This document shows, piece by piece, positions 33,024-41,783 of a stretch of DNA of 64,000 bases; within the stretch, counting starts at the first letter, position 1, and each line of letters starts with the position of its first letter. The notes beneath the pieces are model-generated. The model ran no database searches and was not told the origin of the DNA. It saw only the letters and a list, made by a program, of their open reading frames with translations. The position numbers and the translations under genes were made by a program. The stretch lies in assembly GCA_013288005.1 (NCBI GenBank), contig JABDCS010000002.1:62001-126000 (forward strand), read 5' to 3'. The DNA comes from Chlamydiota bacterium. Lineage in GTDB: Bacteria > Chlamydiota > Chlamydiia > Chlamydiales > Rhabdochlamydiaceae.

Positions 33024-34292
33024 AAGATGCTCAACGTTAGAATCTTTATCCAAGGACCCGTAAATCAGACGTGCTCCACGCTGATGCGTAAAGTAGCGAA
33101 ACAGCCATTGCAATAAAACACCTGCGCGGTTGCGAAAACCAATTAAGTAAAAAATATGGATAAAGCACCACGCTAACCAGGCTATTAAACCGGTAAATTC
33201 CATTTTTCCTACACGAGCAATTGCTTTACATTTTCCAATGGTCGCCATGGAACCTTTATCGAAATACACAAAAGGCCGGCGTTTCAGCTTAGGGATTTCG
33301 TTTTTAATAATTTTAGATATGTAGTGTCCAGCTTGTATCGCCGGTGAAGCAATAGCCGGTAAAGGACGTGCATCCTTGTCCATCACACACGCTGCATCTC
33401 CGATGACGAATACTTCTGGAAATCCGGGAATGGATAAATCAGGATCGACAATAGCTCTCCCTTGCCGATCTAAGGGGATCTGAAGGGTTTTTAATAGAGG
33501 AGATGCTTGGTTACCTGCTCCCCAGAAAACATTCAGGGATTCGATAAATTCATCCTCAAGTTGTACTCCATTCGCATTGATATCGATTACTTTTTTTCCT
33601 GTAATGACTTTAACACCCATTTGCTCAAGCTGACGCTTAGCGTGCAAGCTGAGTTTTTGCGAGAACATAGGCAGAATAAAAGGAAGTGCCTCGATTAGGT
33701 AAATTTGGGCGCGAGCAGGATTAATGCGTCGAAAATTCTTAAACATAGTTTTATAAGCAATCTCTGCAATGGCTCCAGCCATTTCGACACCGGTTGGACC
33801 TCCACCGATGATTACAAAACTGAGATATTTGGCACTTTCTGCAGGCTTTTCAAATCGCTCAGCCTTTTCAAAAGAAACAAGAATGCGTTCTCGAATAGCC
33901 AGTGCATCGCTCAATGTCTTAAGTCCTGGGGCATAGGTTTCCCAATTATCATGGCCAAAGTAAGAGTGGTGAGCTCCTGTAGCAATTATGAGATAATCAT
34001 ATTCATGTTGTTCGCCATTAATAAGCTGGATATGTTTTTTTTCTTTATCAATGTTGACGACGTCACCCATAATGACGCTGACGTTTTCTTGATTACGAAG
34101 AATTTCTCGGATAGGAATGGCAATATCAGCTGATGAGAGGGCAGCGCTTGCTACTTCATATAGCAAGGGCTGAAAAAGATGGTGATTCGTTTTGTCGATG
34201 AGCAGAATATCGCACTTGGCATGCTTGAGCCCTTTCGCAGTATTAATACCTCCAAATCCGCCCCCAATAATGATCACTTTTTTTCGCTGCAT
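33021..34292 (-). CDS. ndh: type II NADH dehydrogenase (NDH-2)
   Basis: A 423-residue flavoprotein that oxidises NADH and reduces quinone at the inner membrane without proton pumping. The FAD-binding GGGFGGINTAKGLKHAK and the quinone-side TNHHLFQPLLYEVAS are present, with the second nucleotide site VIIGGGPTGVEMAGAIAEIA. The late FAD motif is VFVIGDAACV. The C-terminal hydrophobic segment (IAWLAWCFIHIFYLIGFRNR) should anchor it. Length is normal. It is flanked by dispersed-repeat ends, with no obvious partners. Chlamydiaceae rely on Na+-NQR, so NDH-2 points to another family. Confidence 0.96.
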   Translation of the reverse strand: MQRKKVIIIGGGFGGINTAKGLKHAKCDILLIDKTNHHLFQPLLYEVASAALSSADIAIPIREILRNQENVSVIMGDVVNIDKEKKHIQLINGEQHEYDYLIIATGAHHSYFGHDNWETYAPGLKTLSDALAIRERILVSFEKAERFEKPAESAKYLSFVIIGGGPTGVEMAGAIAEIAYKTMFKNFRRINPARAQIYLIEALPFILPMFSQKLSLHAKRQLEQMGVKVITGKKVIDINANGVQLEDEFIESLNVFWGAGNQASPLLKTLQIPLDRQGRAIVDPDLSIPGFPEVFVIGDAACVMDKDARPLPAIASPAIQAGHYISKIIKNEIPKLKRRPFVYFDKGSMATIGKCKAIARVGKMEFTGLIAWLAWCFIHIFYLIGFRNRAGVLLQWLFRYFTHQRGARLIYGSLDKDSNVEHL

Positions 34293-34665
34293 AAGTTATC
34301 CTCTCAAAGCTTGCTTGTACATAATTAGCTCAATTCTTCCCTTTCGGCGCAGTTAAGCGAAACTCAATAGCTGCATCGACCATTATTGATTGTAGGTTCT
34401 TGTTCCATATATACCAGATGACGTATCTTTTTTTCTTCTTTAGAAACACGCCCAGGATCTGTCAAAAAGCTCTGAAGAGCGGCAGAAACTAATATGACAC
34501 ACCCTCTTAAAAGCTGTTTCTAATAGATTTTTTGTCAATTGTCATCATTGTTTTGGCTAATTTTCTGTTTTTTTGAAAATAATTTTATTTCATTCATGAA
34601 ATGTGTGCTTTTAGACTTTTATTATAGTTAAAATGAAATTTTAATTTTAAAATCAGGGTTAGAAG
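34293..34665. other. 373-bp intergenic region before hprK; one repeat copy, no gene
   Basis: No gene is visible. It holds a copy of the dispersed palindrome (34454-34505) and an AT-rich promoter-like stretch with TATTAT at 34620-34625, 40 bp before the hprK ATG; the -35 match is poor. ATTTCA-TTCA-TGAAAT at 34588-34603 is a small dyad. Confidence 0.55.
34454..34505. repeat. copy of the dispersed intergenic palindrome
   Basis: AGGATCTGTCA (34454-34464) and TGACACACCCT (34495-34505) pair at 9 of 11 positions, with an inner GCTC-TGAA-GAGC hairpin. The right end continues as CCCTCTTAAAAGC, as in other copies. It lies between ndh and hprK. Confidence 0.6.
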
Positions 34666-35625
34666 ATGTACTTAGTCCAGCGGCTGCTACAAACGCATGG
34701 TTCTGCACTTGATCTGCGTTTAATTGCCGGCGATCAGGGAATTAAGCGGAAAATTCATGTTCCAGAAGTGCAAAGACCTGGGATCTGCTTGGCTGGAAGA
34801 CTCGATGATTACGCTGGGGAAAGAATTCTGGTGTTGGGTGCATCTGAGCTTAGTTATTTGTCTCGGTTAAACGACGCTCAATGTCATCTGCGCCTAAGTG
34901 GGCTTCTAACCAAAAAGACCCCGGCTGTTATTGTCGCACGGGATCTACCACCTCCTGATTCTCTCATTACACTTTGCAAACAACTCTCAATTCCGCTTTT
35001 GCAATCCTCAATACCGGCGATGGATCTTGTCGATAAAATGACCTTTCTTTTACGTGAAGAACTCAGCCAAACGCAGACGTTGCACGCCACTCTTATTGAA
35101 ATTTTCGGATTGGGAATGCTCTTGCGCGGTCATTCGTCAATCGGAAAAAGCGAGGCAGCTTTAGGACTTATCCAAAAAGGTCATCGTTTAATCTGTGACG
35201 ATGTGGCCAACGTGCGCCTTAGAATGGGGCAAGCATTAGAAGGGAGTGGGCCTGAATTAACCCAGCATTTGATTGAGATCCGCGGAATAGGCATCATTGA
35301 TATTGCCCATCTTTATGGTTCTGTATGTGTGCGTGATACCAAACAAATTGATCTTGTTGTGCGATTGGAGGAGTGGGACGAAAAACACTTTTATGATCGG
35401 GTGGGACTCGATGAGCGTTTTTGTGCGATGCATGGTAGAATCGTACCCTATTATATCCTGCCTGTAAAACCGAACCGAGATGTTGTTTTATTAATCGAAA
35501 CCCTAGCGCGTTTACATCGTTTACGTTTTCGTGATTATCAAACAGGTGAGCATGGAGGACGTCGTTTAGCAGAGACCATGACCAATGGTATAAAGAAGAA
35601 GACTAGAAGCTTTATACTGGAATAG
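34666..35625 (+). CDS. hprK: HPr kinase/phosphorylase
   Basis: A 319-residue bifunctional kinase/phosphorylase that phosphorylates Ser47 of HPr with ATP or pyrophosphate. The N-terminal domain (1-130) is followed by the kinase core: P-loop region GHSSIGKSEAAL (the usual GxSGxGKSE has Gly at the position that is Ser here), GHRLICDDV, the family block ELRGIG as EIRGIGIIDI, and C-terminal KPNRDVVLLIETLA. The P-loop Gly-to-Ser change may tune activity. AGGG precedes the ATG. It lies upstream of ptsH and ptsI, but with separate promoters. Chlamydiae contain hprK without a full sugar PTS, so a regulatory role is likely. Confidence 0.95.
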   Translation: MYLVQRLLQTHGSALDLRLIAGDQGIKRKIHVPEVQRPGICLAGRLDDYAGERILVLGASELSYLSRLNDAQCHLRLSGLLTKKTPAVIVARDLPPPDSLITLCKQLSIPLLQSSIPAMDLVDKMTFLLREELSQTQTLHATLIEIFGLGMLLRGHSSIGKSEAALGLIQKGHRLICDDVANVRLRMGQALEGSGPELTQHLIEIRGIGIIDIAHLYGSVCVRDTKQIDLVVRLEEWDEKHFYDRVGLDERFCAMHGRIVPYYILPVKPNRDVVLLIETLARLHRLRFRDYQTGEHGGRRLAETMTNGIKKKTRSFILE

Positions 35626-35740
35626 ATTAATAACTATGATATATATACATATCTTTATGAGAATTTCCTCAATGCCCGGGATCAAAAAGTCTTGCCAATT
35701 GACACAAGAGTGATTCTTTTTTTTCTTAAAAAAGCCCTGA

Positions 35741-35779
35741 AAAGCGAAAGAATTTAATGGATGGGCACCCTCTTAGAAA
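35741..35779 (+). repeat. dispersed repeat end before ptsH
   Basis: AAAGCGAAAGAATTTAATGG then ATGGGCACCCTCTTAGAAA matches the copy at 43993-44029 (AATCGAAATAAATTTACC then TTTTGATGCACCCTCTTAG). It ends 12 bp before the ptsH GTG. Confidence 0.55.
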
Positions 35780-35791
35780 GGTTATGTTATT

Positions 35792-36064
35792 GTGAAACTT
35801 TCGTGTGATGTCTGCATTAAAAACCCTCTGGGCTTACATGCTCGGCCGGCTATGGAGATTGTCAGGGTCTTACAACACTCGCGTTCGGCTGTCAGTGTCA
35901 CGCTCGAAAATCGAACGATTGATGCTCGCAGTATTATTAGTCTGCTCAGTTTAGCTGCCCCACAAAACGCCATACTTAAAGTTACTGTTGAAGGGGAAGA
36001 TGCGCCTTTAACGATGAAAAATCTTCTTCTAGTTTTATCCCAACATCCCAGTAATCCAAGTTAG
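35792..36064 (+). CDS. ptsH: phosphocarrier protein HPr
   Basis: A 90-residue PTS phosphocarrier. The EI-phosphorylated His16 lies in NPLGLHARPAMEIV, and the HprK target Ser47 in DARSIISLLSLAAPQ. The start is GTG 35792; a dispersed-repeat end finishes 12 bp before it. HPr is followed 168 bp later by EI. It retains both phosphorylation sites, so both EI and HprK should act on it. Confidence 0.95.
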   Translation: MKLSCDVCIKNPLGLHARPAMEIVRVLQHSRSAVSVTLENRTIDARSIISLLSLAAPQNAILKVTVEGEDAPLTMKNLLLVLSQHPSNPS

Positions 36065-36129
36065 AGCACGCATTTCAGTGAAATTTCCAAAGGATTGGCA
36101 TTAAATAAGACAAAGTTTTAGGTGAGTTG

Positions 36130-36158
36130 TTGGGCACAATAGCCAACTCAGGTATATT
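36130..36158 (+). promoter_or_regulatory. promoter of ptsI with overlapping dyad
   Basis: TTGGGC (36130-36135) and TATATT (36153-36158) are 17 bp apart, 74 bp upstream of the ptsI ATG. TGAGTTG (36123-36129) and CAACTCA (36144-36150) form an inverted repeat overlapping the -35 region, a plausible repressor site. Confidence 0.5.
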
Positions 36159-36162
36159 ATTT

Positions 36163-36181
36163 CCCATCATTCGATGATGGG
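36163..36181 (+). promoter_or_regulatory. 8-bp hairpin in the ptsI leader
   Basis: CCCATCAT (36163-36170), TCG and ATGATGGG (36174-36181) form a perfect hairpin just past the predicted ptsI transcription start. It may stabilise the message or bind a regulator. Confidence 0.5.
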
Positions 36182-36231
36182 TAAAAGGAATCTAAAAATC
36201 GATCGAAACTTTTTTAGGTAGATAGGTGTAG

Positions 36232-38022
36232 ATGCATCAACCTCCTTACGATCAGTTTGAAGAAGACTTCCAAATTGAGGGAGCTAGCATCAGTGATGGA
36301 ATTGCCATAGGTATTCCTTACCTGTTCGATGGTCTAGGTGAACAGGATGCTTCTGTGATTCCCATTGCAGAAGATCAAATAGAAAAAGAAATCTCCCGAT
36401 ACCGTCACGCCCTACATCTTACACGCGAAGATTTGCAAAAACTGCAATGTTCTCTAGCCAGCGAAGGACTGCGCGAAGCTATTTCTATTATCAATACGCA
36501 CTTGCAGATGCTCGAAGATCCTATATTGACAAGTGAAATTGAAAAGAAAATCCGCGTTACCCTAGTGAATTCTGAAGCGGTTTTCCGCACTGTAACCAAT
36601 GAACTCATGACGCAGTTTTCTTTAGCTGCTGATGCCTTCTTTCGTCAACGTCTTGTTGATATTTTAGATGTCTCTAAGAGGATTCTTGCCCATTTGCGCC
36701 AACAACCAAAAAAATGTGTAAGTGAAATTCCGCCAGGGTCTGTTCTGATTGCTCATGATATAGCTCCTTCTGATACAGCAGCGGCAAGTGGATTGAGAAT
36801 TCATGGATTCGTCAGCTTAAATAGCGGGGCTAACTCTCACGCCGCCCTTATTGCTCGCTCTAAAGGAATACCTTTCGTAAGTAGTATCAGTTTAGAAATA
36901 TTAGAAAAGGCAAAATTCACCTGCATGATTGTGGATGGGAATAAAGGTAGAGTTATTCTCAATCCTAGCGTTAAAACATTAGAGAAATATCGTGAAATCC
37001 AAAAACATCTTCTACTTCGTTCAAGTCGTTTAGAAAAAGAGCGTCAACTTCGAGCAGAAACTGTCGACGGTTATCCTCTCATTTTACGAGCAAATATTGG
37101 CGCTGAGGCAGATGTTGAACTGATGCATACATGTGGGGCTGAAGGAATTGGCTTACTTCGCACGGAAGTCCTTTGCATAGGGGATGCGCGCGAGTATTTC
37201 ACCGAAGAAGCACAATATATGTCTTTTCGTCGTATTATTGAGAATGCACAGGGTTTACCGGTGAATGTTCGCTTGTTCGATTTTGGCGGTGATAAAAACC
37301 CTCCCTCTTCAGTCGAAAATCCACCAGAAGTTAATCCTCTTCTCGGATGTAGAGGCATTCGTTTTCTTCTGAGGAGAAAAGAATTCTGCAAAATTCATCT
37401 ACGCGCTGTTTTACGTGCTGCAGCACACGGGAATGCTCGCCTACTTATTCCACTTGTTTCTGATGTTGAAGAGATTGAGCAAATTCGGAGGATCATAAAT
37501 GAGGTTCAAGAAGAGCTAGAGGCAGCGGGGATTGTGCATGCGAGAAAAATTAGTATTGGATGCATGCTGGAAATTCCCTCCGCTCTTCTTACTGTAGATG
37601 CCTTAGCTCCTCATTGTGATTTTTTCTCGATTGGAACCAACGATCTCACACAATATGCTTTAGGGGCGGATAGAACCAACCCTATGATCGAGCCTTTTTA
37701 TCAAGTGCAACATCCTAGCATCCTTCGTCTCATCCGGATCGCCGTCCAAGAGGCTAAAAGATGGGGAAAACCGATCGCTGTTTGCGGAGAAATGGCCTCT
37801 AACCCTTTATTTACCCCCCTGTTTTTGGGATTGGGTATTCAAGAACTCTCGTGCGCTCCTCGCTTTATTTTACCTGTTAAAAGAGCTGTAAGAAATTGCA
37901 CGATTCTTGGAGCCTACAATCTTGTGAAGAAAATATTTGAATTGACAAGTGCATCTGCTATTGCTGAATTACTTCTTAGGGAATATCGCGAATATCCTTT
38001 TGAGGAACCTAATTCGACGTAA
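36232..38022 (+). CDS. ptsI: PTS enzyme I (phosphoenolpyruvate-protein phosphotransferase)
   Basis: A 596-residue enzyme that transfers phosphate from PEP to HPr. The active His is in NSGANSHAALIARSKG, about residue 203. The C-terminal PEP-binding domain shows EGIGLLRTEVL, VRLFDFGGDKNP, SIGTNDLTQYALGADRT and the Cys-bearing VCGEMASNP. The length is normal for the family. The ATG is preceded by AGGTG. It shares the HPr/HprK theme, but no EII permease is in the window. Confidence 0.96.
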   Translation: MHQPPYDQFEEDFQIEGASISDGIAIGIPYLFDGLGEQDASVIPIAEDQIEKEISRYRHALHLTREDLQKLQCSLASEGLREAISIINTHLQMLEDPILTSEIEKKIRVTLVNSEAVFRTVTNELMTQFSLAADAFFRQRLVDILDVSKRILAHLRQQPKKCVSEIPPGSVLIAHDIAPSDTAAASGLRIHGFVSLNSGANSHAALIARSKGIPFVSSISLEILEKAKFTCMIVDGNKGRVILNPSVKTLEKYREIQKHLLLRSSRLEKERQLRAETVDGYPLILRANIGAEADVELMHTCGAEGIGLLRTEVLCIGDAREYFTEEAQYMSFRRIIENAQGLPVNVRLFDFGGDKNPPSSVENPPEVNPLLGCRGIRFLLRRKEFCKIHLRAVLRAAAHGNARLLIPLVSDVEEIEQIRRIINEVQEELEAAGIVHARKISIGCMLEIPSALLTVDALAPHCDFFSIGTNDLTQYALGADRTNPMIEPFYQVQHPSILRLIRIAVQEAKRWGKPIAVCGEMASNPLFTPLFLGLGIQELSCAPRFILPVKRAVRNCTILGAYNLVKKIFELTSASAIAELLLREYREYPFEEPNST

Positions 38023-38065
38023 AATTTCCTCCTCCTGGTATACTCACCATTAAAAAAGGAAGAGT

Positions 38066-38494
38066 ATGGCGGAGATTTTTTCTGTTGGAGAACGGGTAAA
38101 GCAGGAAGTCTATCGTTTACCTTTATGCCGGTGCGCAGTTGAAGCGGGGTTTCCTTCACCTGCCGAAGGAGAGGTAGATGGTGTTCTCGATCTCAATGAA
38201 CTGCTCATCAAACACCCTGCTGCTACGTTTTTTGTACGTGCTTCTGGATCTTCTATGATCAAAGCGGGTATCCATCACAACGATATTCTGGTTGTGGACC
38301 GCAGCCTCTCTCCTGTCCATGGGAAAATTGTCATTGCTGCCATCAATGGAGAACTCACGGTAAAACGTCTTTTTCATTTAGGAAAAGAAATCCGCCTCAT
38401 CGCTGAAAATGAGGGCTATCCACCCATTGAGATTCTCGAAAGTACCGATCTTCATATTTGGGGCGTCGTTACAAGTGTTATTCACCAAGTCTAG
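38066..38494 (+). CDS. umuD: UmuD-like S24 self-cleaving protein
   Basis: The 142-residue protein begins with a short arm, then a self-cleavage Ala27-Gly28 in VEAGFPSPAEG. The catalytic Ser63 is in ASGSSM and Lys100 in GELTVKRL, the Ser-Lys pair of the LexA/UmuD group. There is no DNA-binding domain, so it is UmuD rather than LexA. Cleaved UmuD' would assemble with UmuC as a mutagenic polymerase. AAGGAAG precedes the ATG. The gene is 70 bp before umuC; a repeat copy lies between. Confidence 0.95.
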   Translation: MAEIFSVGERVKQEVYRLPLCRCAVEAGFPSPAEGEVDGVLDLNELLIKHPAATFFVRASGSSMIKAGIHHNDILVVDRSLSPVHGKIVIAAINGELTVKRLFHLGKEIRLIAENEGYPPIEILESTDLHIWGVVTSVIHQV

Positions 38495-38562
38495 AGAGTG
38501 TAGGAAAGCAGCTTAAATACCTTAAACATCGCGATAAATTTACTTTTGGCACACCTTCTTAA
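38492..38562. repeat. copy of the dispersed repeat between umuD and umuC
   Basis: The left end TAGAGAGTGTAGGAAAGC (from 38492) and the right end AAATTTACTTTTGGCACACC to TTCTTAA (38537-38562) make an imperfect inverted repeat. It spans the umuD stop and abuts the umuC ATG at 38565, which has no evident ribosome-binding site, so the structure may influence umuC translation. Confidence 0.5.
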
Positions 38563-38564
38563 TC

Positions 38565-39794
38565 ATGTACATTTTAGTCGATTGCAATAATTTTTTTGTT
38601 TCCTGCGAAAGATTATTCAACCCTTTTTTAGAAAATCGGCCCGTTGTCATCTTATCCAATAATGATGGCTGCATAATTTCGCGCTCGCAAGAAGCGAAGA
38701 AGCTCGGAGTTCGTATGGGCGAACCATACTTCAAATGTAGAGAATTGTGTGAACGACAGGGAGTAGTTGTTCACTCCTCTAATTTTGAGCTCTATGGGGA
38801 TATTTCGCGACGAGTGATGGATGTTCTCGCCGATGCTACCCCCGATATTGAAATCTACTCAATCGATGAAGCTTTTTTAAGAATTTCTGCGCAAAATTTT
38901 TCTGATTATTGTCGGGAAATTCGTAGTAAGATCAAGCAATGGATAGGGATTCCGGTCTCTTTAGGAATTGGACCGACCAAAACCTTAGCCAAAATGGCGA
39001 ATATCTTAGCTAAAACAGACCCTGCAGGGATCTTTGATTTAAGTTCACCTGTTCAACAAGAAGAGGTGTTAGCGAAATTTCCTATTGGGGATATTTGGGG
39101 AATCGGACGTCGTTGGGAAAAACAATTGCGTGGATTGGGATTGTTTACAGCAAAAACATTGCGTGATCAAGATCTCTCTTTTATTCGCAAACAGATGGGA
39201 GCGGTCGGAGAGCGTCTTGTTTTGGAGTTACGCGGAATCAGTTGTTTAGGAATAGAAGAAGAGGAAGCGAAAAAAAGCATTACCTCTTCTCGCTCATTTG
39301 GAAAACGGATAACAGAAATCCAAGAACTAGGTGAAGCTATCTCGACCTATACAGCCAATGCATGCAGGAAGTTGCGAGCCCAGGGATCGTGTACACAAGC
39401 GATTTGCGTGTATGTTGAAATTCGTCATGGAGATACACGATCAGTAGATAGTAGGGTAATGGGGTTCCCTCATCCTACAAACGATACATTACAGATTATT
39501 ACGGCTGCGAAGCGATGTATTTTACAGCTTTTTCGTGCCGGAGAAATCTATAAAAAATGTGGTATTACTCTCTTTGAGCTGTCACCCGAAAATGCCCTTA
39601 TACCCGATTTATTTGAGGTTCCTGACCCTAAAAGGAAAAGGCTTACAGATGCTATTGATGCCATTAACGCGGGGCACGGAAAAAATACTGTTTTCTACGG
39701 GGCTATGGGTATTAACCCGCAATGGAAAACACGTTGCCAAAAACGCACAGCCCGCTATACCACTTCATGGGATGAGCTCCCTATTGTGAGCTAA
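38565..39794 (+). CDS. umuC: UmuC-like Y-family DNA polymerase V subunit
   Basis: A 409-residue translesion polymerase. Palm carboxylates are visible in VDCNNFFVSCERLF and YSIDEAFLRI. The nucleotide-binding Tyr/Arg region is VILSNNDGCIISRSQEAKKL. A helix-hairpin-helix lies in IGDIWGIGRRWEKQLRGLG. The C-terminal domain (about 250-409) fits UmuC (ANACRKLRAQG, KCGITLFELSP). With the upstream umuD it forms polymerase V. Chlamydiaceae lack umuDC, which supports a non-Chlamydiaceae host or a transferred gene pair. Confidence 0.95.
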   Translation: MYILVDCNNFFVSCERLFNPFLENRPVVILSNNDGCIISRSQEAKKLGVRMGEPYFKCRELCERQGVVVHSSNFELYGDISRRVMDVLADATPDIEIYSIDEAFLRISAQNFSDYCREIRSKIKQWIGIPVSLGIGPTKTLAKMANILAKTDPAGIFDLSSPVQQEEVLAKFPIGDIWGIGRRWEKQLRGLGLFTAKTLRDQDLSFIRKQMGAVGERLVLELRGISCLGIEEEEAKKSITSSRSFGKRITEIQELGEAISTYTANACRKLRAQGSCTQAICVYVEIRHGDTRSVDSRVMGFPHPTNDTLQIITAAKRCILQLFRAGEIYKKCGITLFELSPENALIPDLFEVPDPKRKRLTDAIDAINAGHGKNTVFYGAMGINPQWKTRCQKRTARYTTSWDELPIVS

Positions 39795-39820
39795 AACCCT
39801 GCTCTCATTGGAGCGGTTAA

Positions 39821-40141
39821 TTAAAGACCGAAAGGAAGATTCATTCCTTGAAGCCCACCTAATGCATTCATAGGGCTATTGGATTCTTCAGAAGCTTTGG
39901 AGTAAGCATCCTGGCATGCAGCTTGGATAAGGTCTTGTAATCCTTCCACATCTTGAGGATCGACACAAGCAGGCTGGATAATGACTTTTTGCAATTCTTT
40001 TTCTCCATTGATTGTTACGGTTACAAGTCCGTTACCACTGGAACCTGTATAGGTCGTAGTTTGCATTTTTTGGCGCATTTGTTCTACTTGTTGCTCCATC
40101 ATGCGCGCCTGTTTTTTCATTTTCGAAAAACCGCTTCCCAT
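39821..40141 (-). CDS. ybaB: YbaB/EbfC-family nucleoid-associated protein
   Basis: A 106-residue DNA-binding protein, likely dimeric. The N-terminal coiled coil (MGSGFSKMKKQARMMEQQ) and the sheet region GSSGNGLVTVTINGEKEL are diagnostic of the family. It is 6 bp downstream of dnaX, a conserved bacterial pairing that Chlamydia also keeps (CT334/CT335 as I remember). Its role is nucleoid binding and perhaps gene control. Confidence 0.95.
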   Translation of the reverse strand: MGSGFSKMKKQARMMEQQVEQMRQKMQTTTYTGSSGNGLVTVTINGEKELQKVIIQPACVDPQDVEGLQDLIQAACQDAYSKASEESNSPMNALGGLQGMNLPFGL

Positions 40142-40147
40142 AACTGC

Positions 40148-41560
40148 CTACCTTTTATGAATGTTGTGAATTTTTATATTGCCATCGAGCTCAACTGCAG
40201 CGAAGTGCACAATATTTTCGTAATGACTTGAATGTTTTGTTTTTTCCTCAACCTCTTGCGAAGAAGAAATCTCAGTGGGTGATTCGACTTGCTTAGCGAT
40301 GGCGGCTTCAATTTTACTCGGCTCCTTTTTATCTTTATTGACAGGTAGAGGAGTCGCTACAGGTGGTAGAGGAGTCGCTACAGGTGGCAGAGGTTGTGGT
40401 GACTGCTTAATTTGGGTCTCTAACTCTTGAAGACGTAGAACAAGAGCGTCTAAAGAGACGCGATAACGGCTTCTTAGGATTGCTGTCAGAATGCATTCGA
40501 GGGCAATACGTAAATGGGGTGTTTTCGCAATTTTTTGTAGCCATTCTACGAGAAGATCGAGAATGAAAAGACATTGCTCTAACGTATAGTAGACAGCTGA
40601 GGCGACGTAGGCTGCGCGCGAATCTGTTTCAACACAATCAAAATGATGGGACTCAATAGCTCCAGGGTCATACTTGAGTAGCAAAATAAGGCGATAATGT
40701 TCGGCAAGATTCTCGAGAAATAGAAGGGGATCATATCCCGCATCCATAATTTCGCCCACAAGAGTAAATGCATACGCGGCATTACCTTGAGAAAAGTGCT
40801 CATCGAGACAGAAAAAATAACGGCGTGGAGTAAGCCCTAACTGCTGTGTAACAGTTTCTACAGAGAGGATAGGAGAATAACTCAAAAGCTGGTCGAGTAG
40901 AGATTCGGCGTCTCGAAGGCCTCCTTCAGCTCTGTAGGCAATCAGCCGTAGGGCCTCCGGAGAGGCTTCTCTTCCTAAGTCCTTACAGATCTCTTGTAAT
41001 TTTTCTGCAATTGCTCTCGTGGAAATACGAGCAAGATCGAAGCGTTGGCAGCGGCTGATAATCGTTGGCGGTATACGATGGGGCTCTGTGGTGGCCATAA
41101 AAAATTTAACATTAGGAGGGGGCTCTTCCAAGGTCTTAAGAAGTGCATTAAAAGCTTCTTTTGTCAGCATATGCACCTCATCGATAATGTAAATGCGATA
41201 TCGACTAGATGAGGTGGCGTAATGGACAGTTTCATTAATCGTGCGAATATCATCGATACCGCGGTTAGACGCACCGTCAATTTCTAAGACGTCAAGAGAC
41301 TTGCCTGCAGTGATATCACGACAGCTGGGACAGGTATTGCAAGGCTCGCCTTCTTCGCTCAAGTGATGGCAATTAAGGGCTTTAGCGAGAAGACGGGCTA
41401 TCGTCGTCTTACCTGTTCCTCGAGGTCCTGTTAAGACATACGCATGCGCAGTTTTGCCAGAACGTAAACTGTTTTTTAAAGTGATGACGATCGGTTGCTG
41501 GCCTACAATAGCAGCAAATGTTTGAGGACGGTATTTACGTGCAATGACTGTATAGCTCAT
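40148..41560 (-). CDS. dnaX: DNA polymerase III subunit gamma/tau
   Basis: The 470-residue clamp-loader ATPase. Walker A is VLTGPRGTGKTTIARLLAKA, the Zn ligands are in NCHHLSEEGEPCNTCPSC, and the Walker B/SRC region is IYIIDEVHMLTKEAF with ISRCQRFDL. The C-terminal tail is short and Pro-rich; two 21-bp tandem copies (40345-40386) encode PLPPVAT repeats. No programmed frameshift site of the A AAA AAG type is seen in frame, so a separate gamma may not be made. A copy of the dispersed repeat lies upstream. Confidence 0.97.
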   Translation of the reverse strand: MSYTVIARKYRPQTFAAIVGQQPIVITLKNSLRSGKTAHAYVLTGPRGTGKTTIARLLAKALNCHHLSEEGEPCNTCPSCRDITAGKSLDVLEIDGASNRGIDDIRTINETVHYATSSSRYRIYIIDEVHMLTKEAFNALLKTLEEPPPNVKFFMATTEPHRIPPTIISRCQRFDLARISTRAIAEKLQEICKDLGREASPEALRLIAYRAEGGLRDAESLLDQLLSYSPILSVETVTQQLGLTPRRYFFCLDEHFSQGNAAYAFTLVGEIMDAGYDPLLFLENLAEHYRLILLLKYDPGAIESHHFDCVETDSRAAYVASAVYYTLEQCLFILDLLVEWLQKIAKTPHLRIALECILTAILRSRYRVSLDALVLRLQELETQIKQSPQPLPPVATPLPPVATPLPVNKDKKEPSKIEAAIAKQVESPTEISSSQEVEEKTKHSSHYENIVHFAAVELDGNIKIHNIHKR

Positions 41561-41572
41561 AGAATATCCGCT

Positions 41573-41657
41573 GAGGGTGTTTTAAAATTAGGATTCCATC
41601 TATTTTGATTCGAAAATCGGCTCAAGCTCAGAAATCGAGATTTATAAAGCATCCTCT
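41573..41657. repeat. complete copy of the dispersed intergenic repeat between dnaX and the HD-domain gene
   Basis: GAGGGTGTTTTAAAA (41573-41587) and TTTATAAAGCATCCTC (41641-41656) pair at about 12 of 15 positions. The inner part (CTCAGAAATCGAGATTTATA) matches the segment in the copy at 43985-44006 (CTCAGAAAATCGAAATAAAT). This is the best evidence that the two half types belong to one element of about 85 bp. Confidence 0.6.
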
Positions 41658-41783
41658 GTTAACTCAAGTTATTATAACCCATTGGAAGACTATCTCCCAT
41701 AGGAAAAATAAATTTTTTAAGTAGTGATTTTTTGAACATTTTTGTGTTTTATGCCGATTTTTTCTGTTTTATGCTAGTATGCA

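Noticed and set aside
33705-34133. 142-codon plus-strand frame opposite ndh
   Set aside because: Antisense of an intact NDH-2 gene; composition is typical of a shadow frame.
40345-40393. Tandem 21-bp repeat that could be a CRISPR or satellite start
   Set aside because: Only two full copies, inside dnaX, encoding the Pro-rich tail. No CRISPR array was seen in the window.
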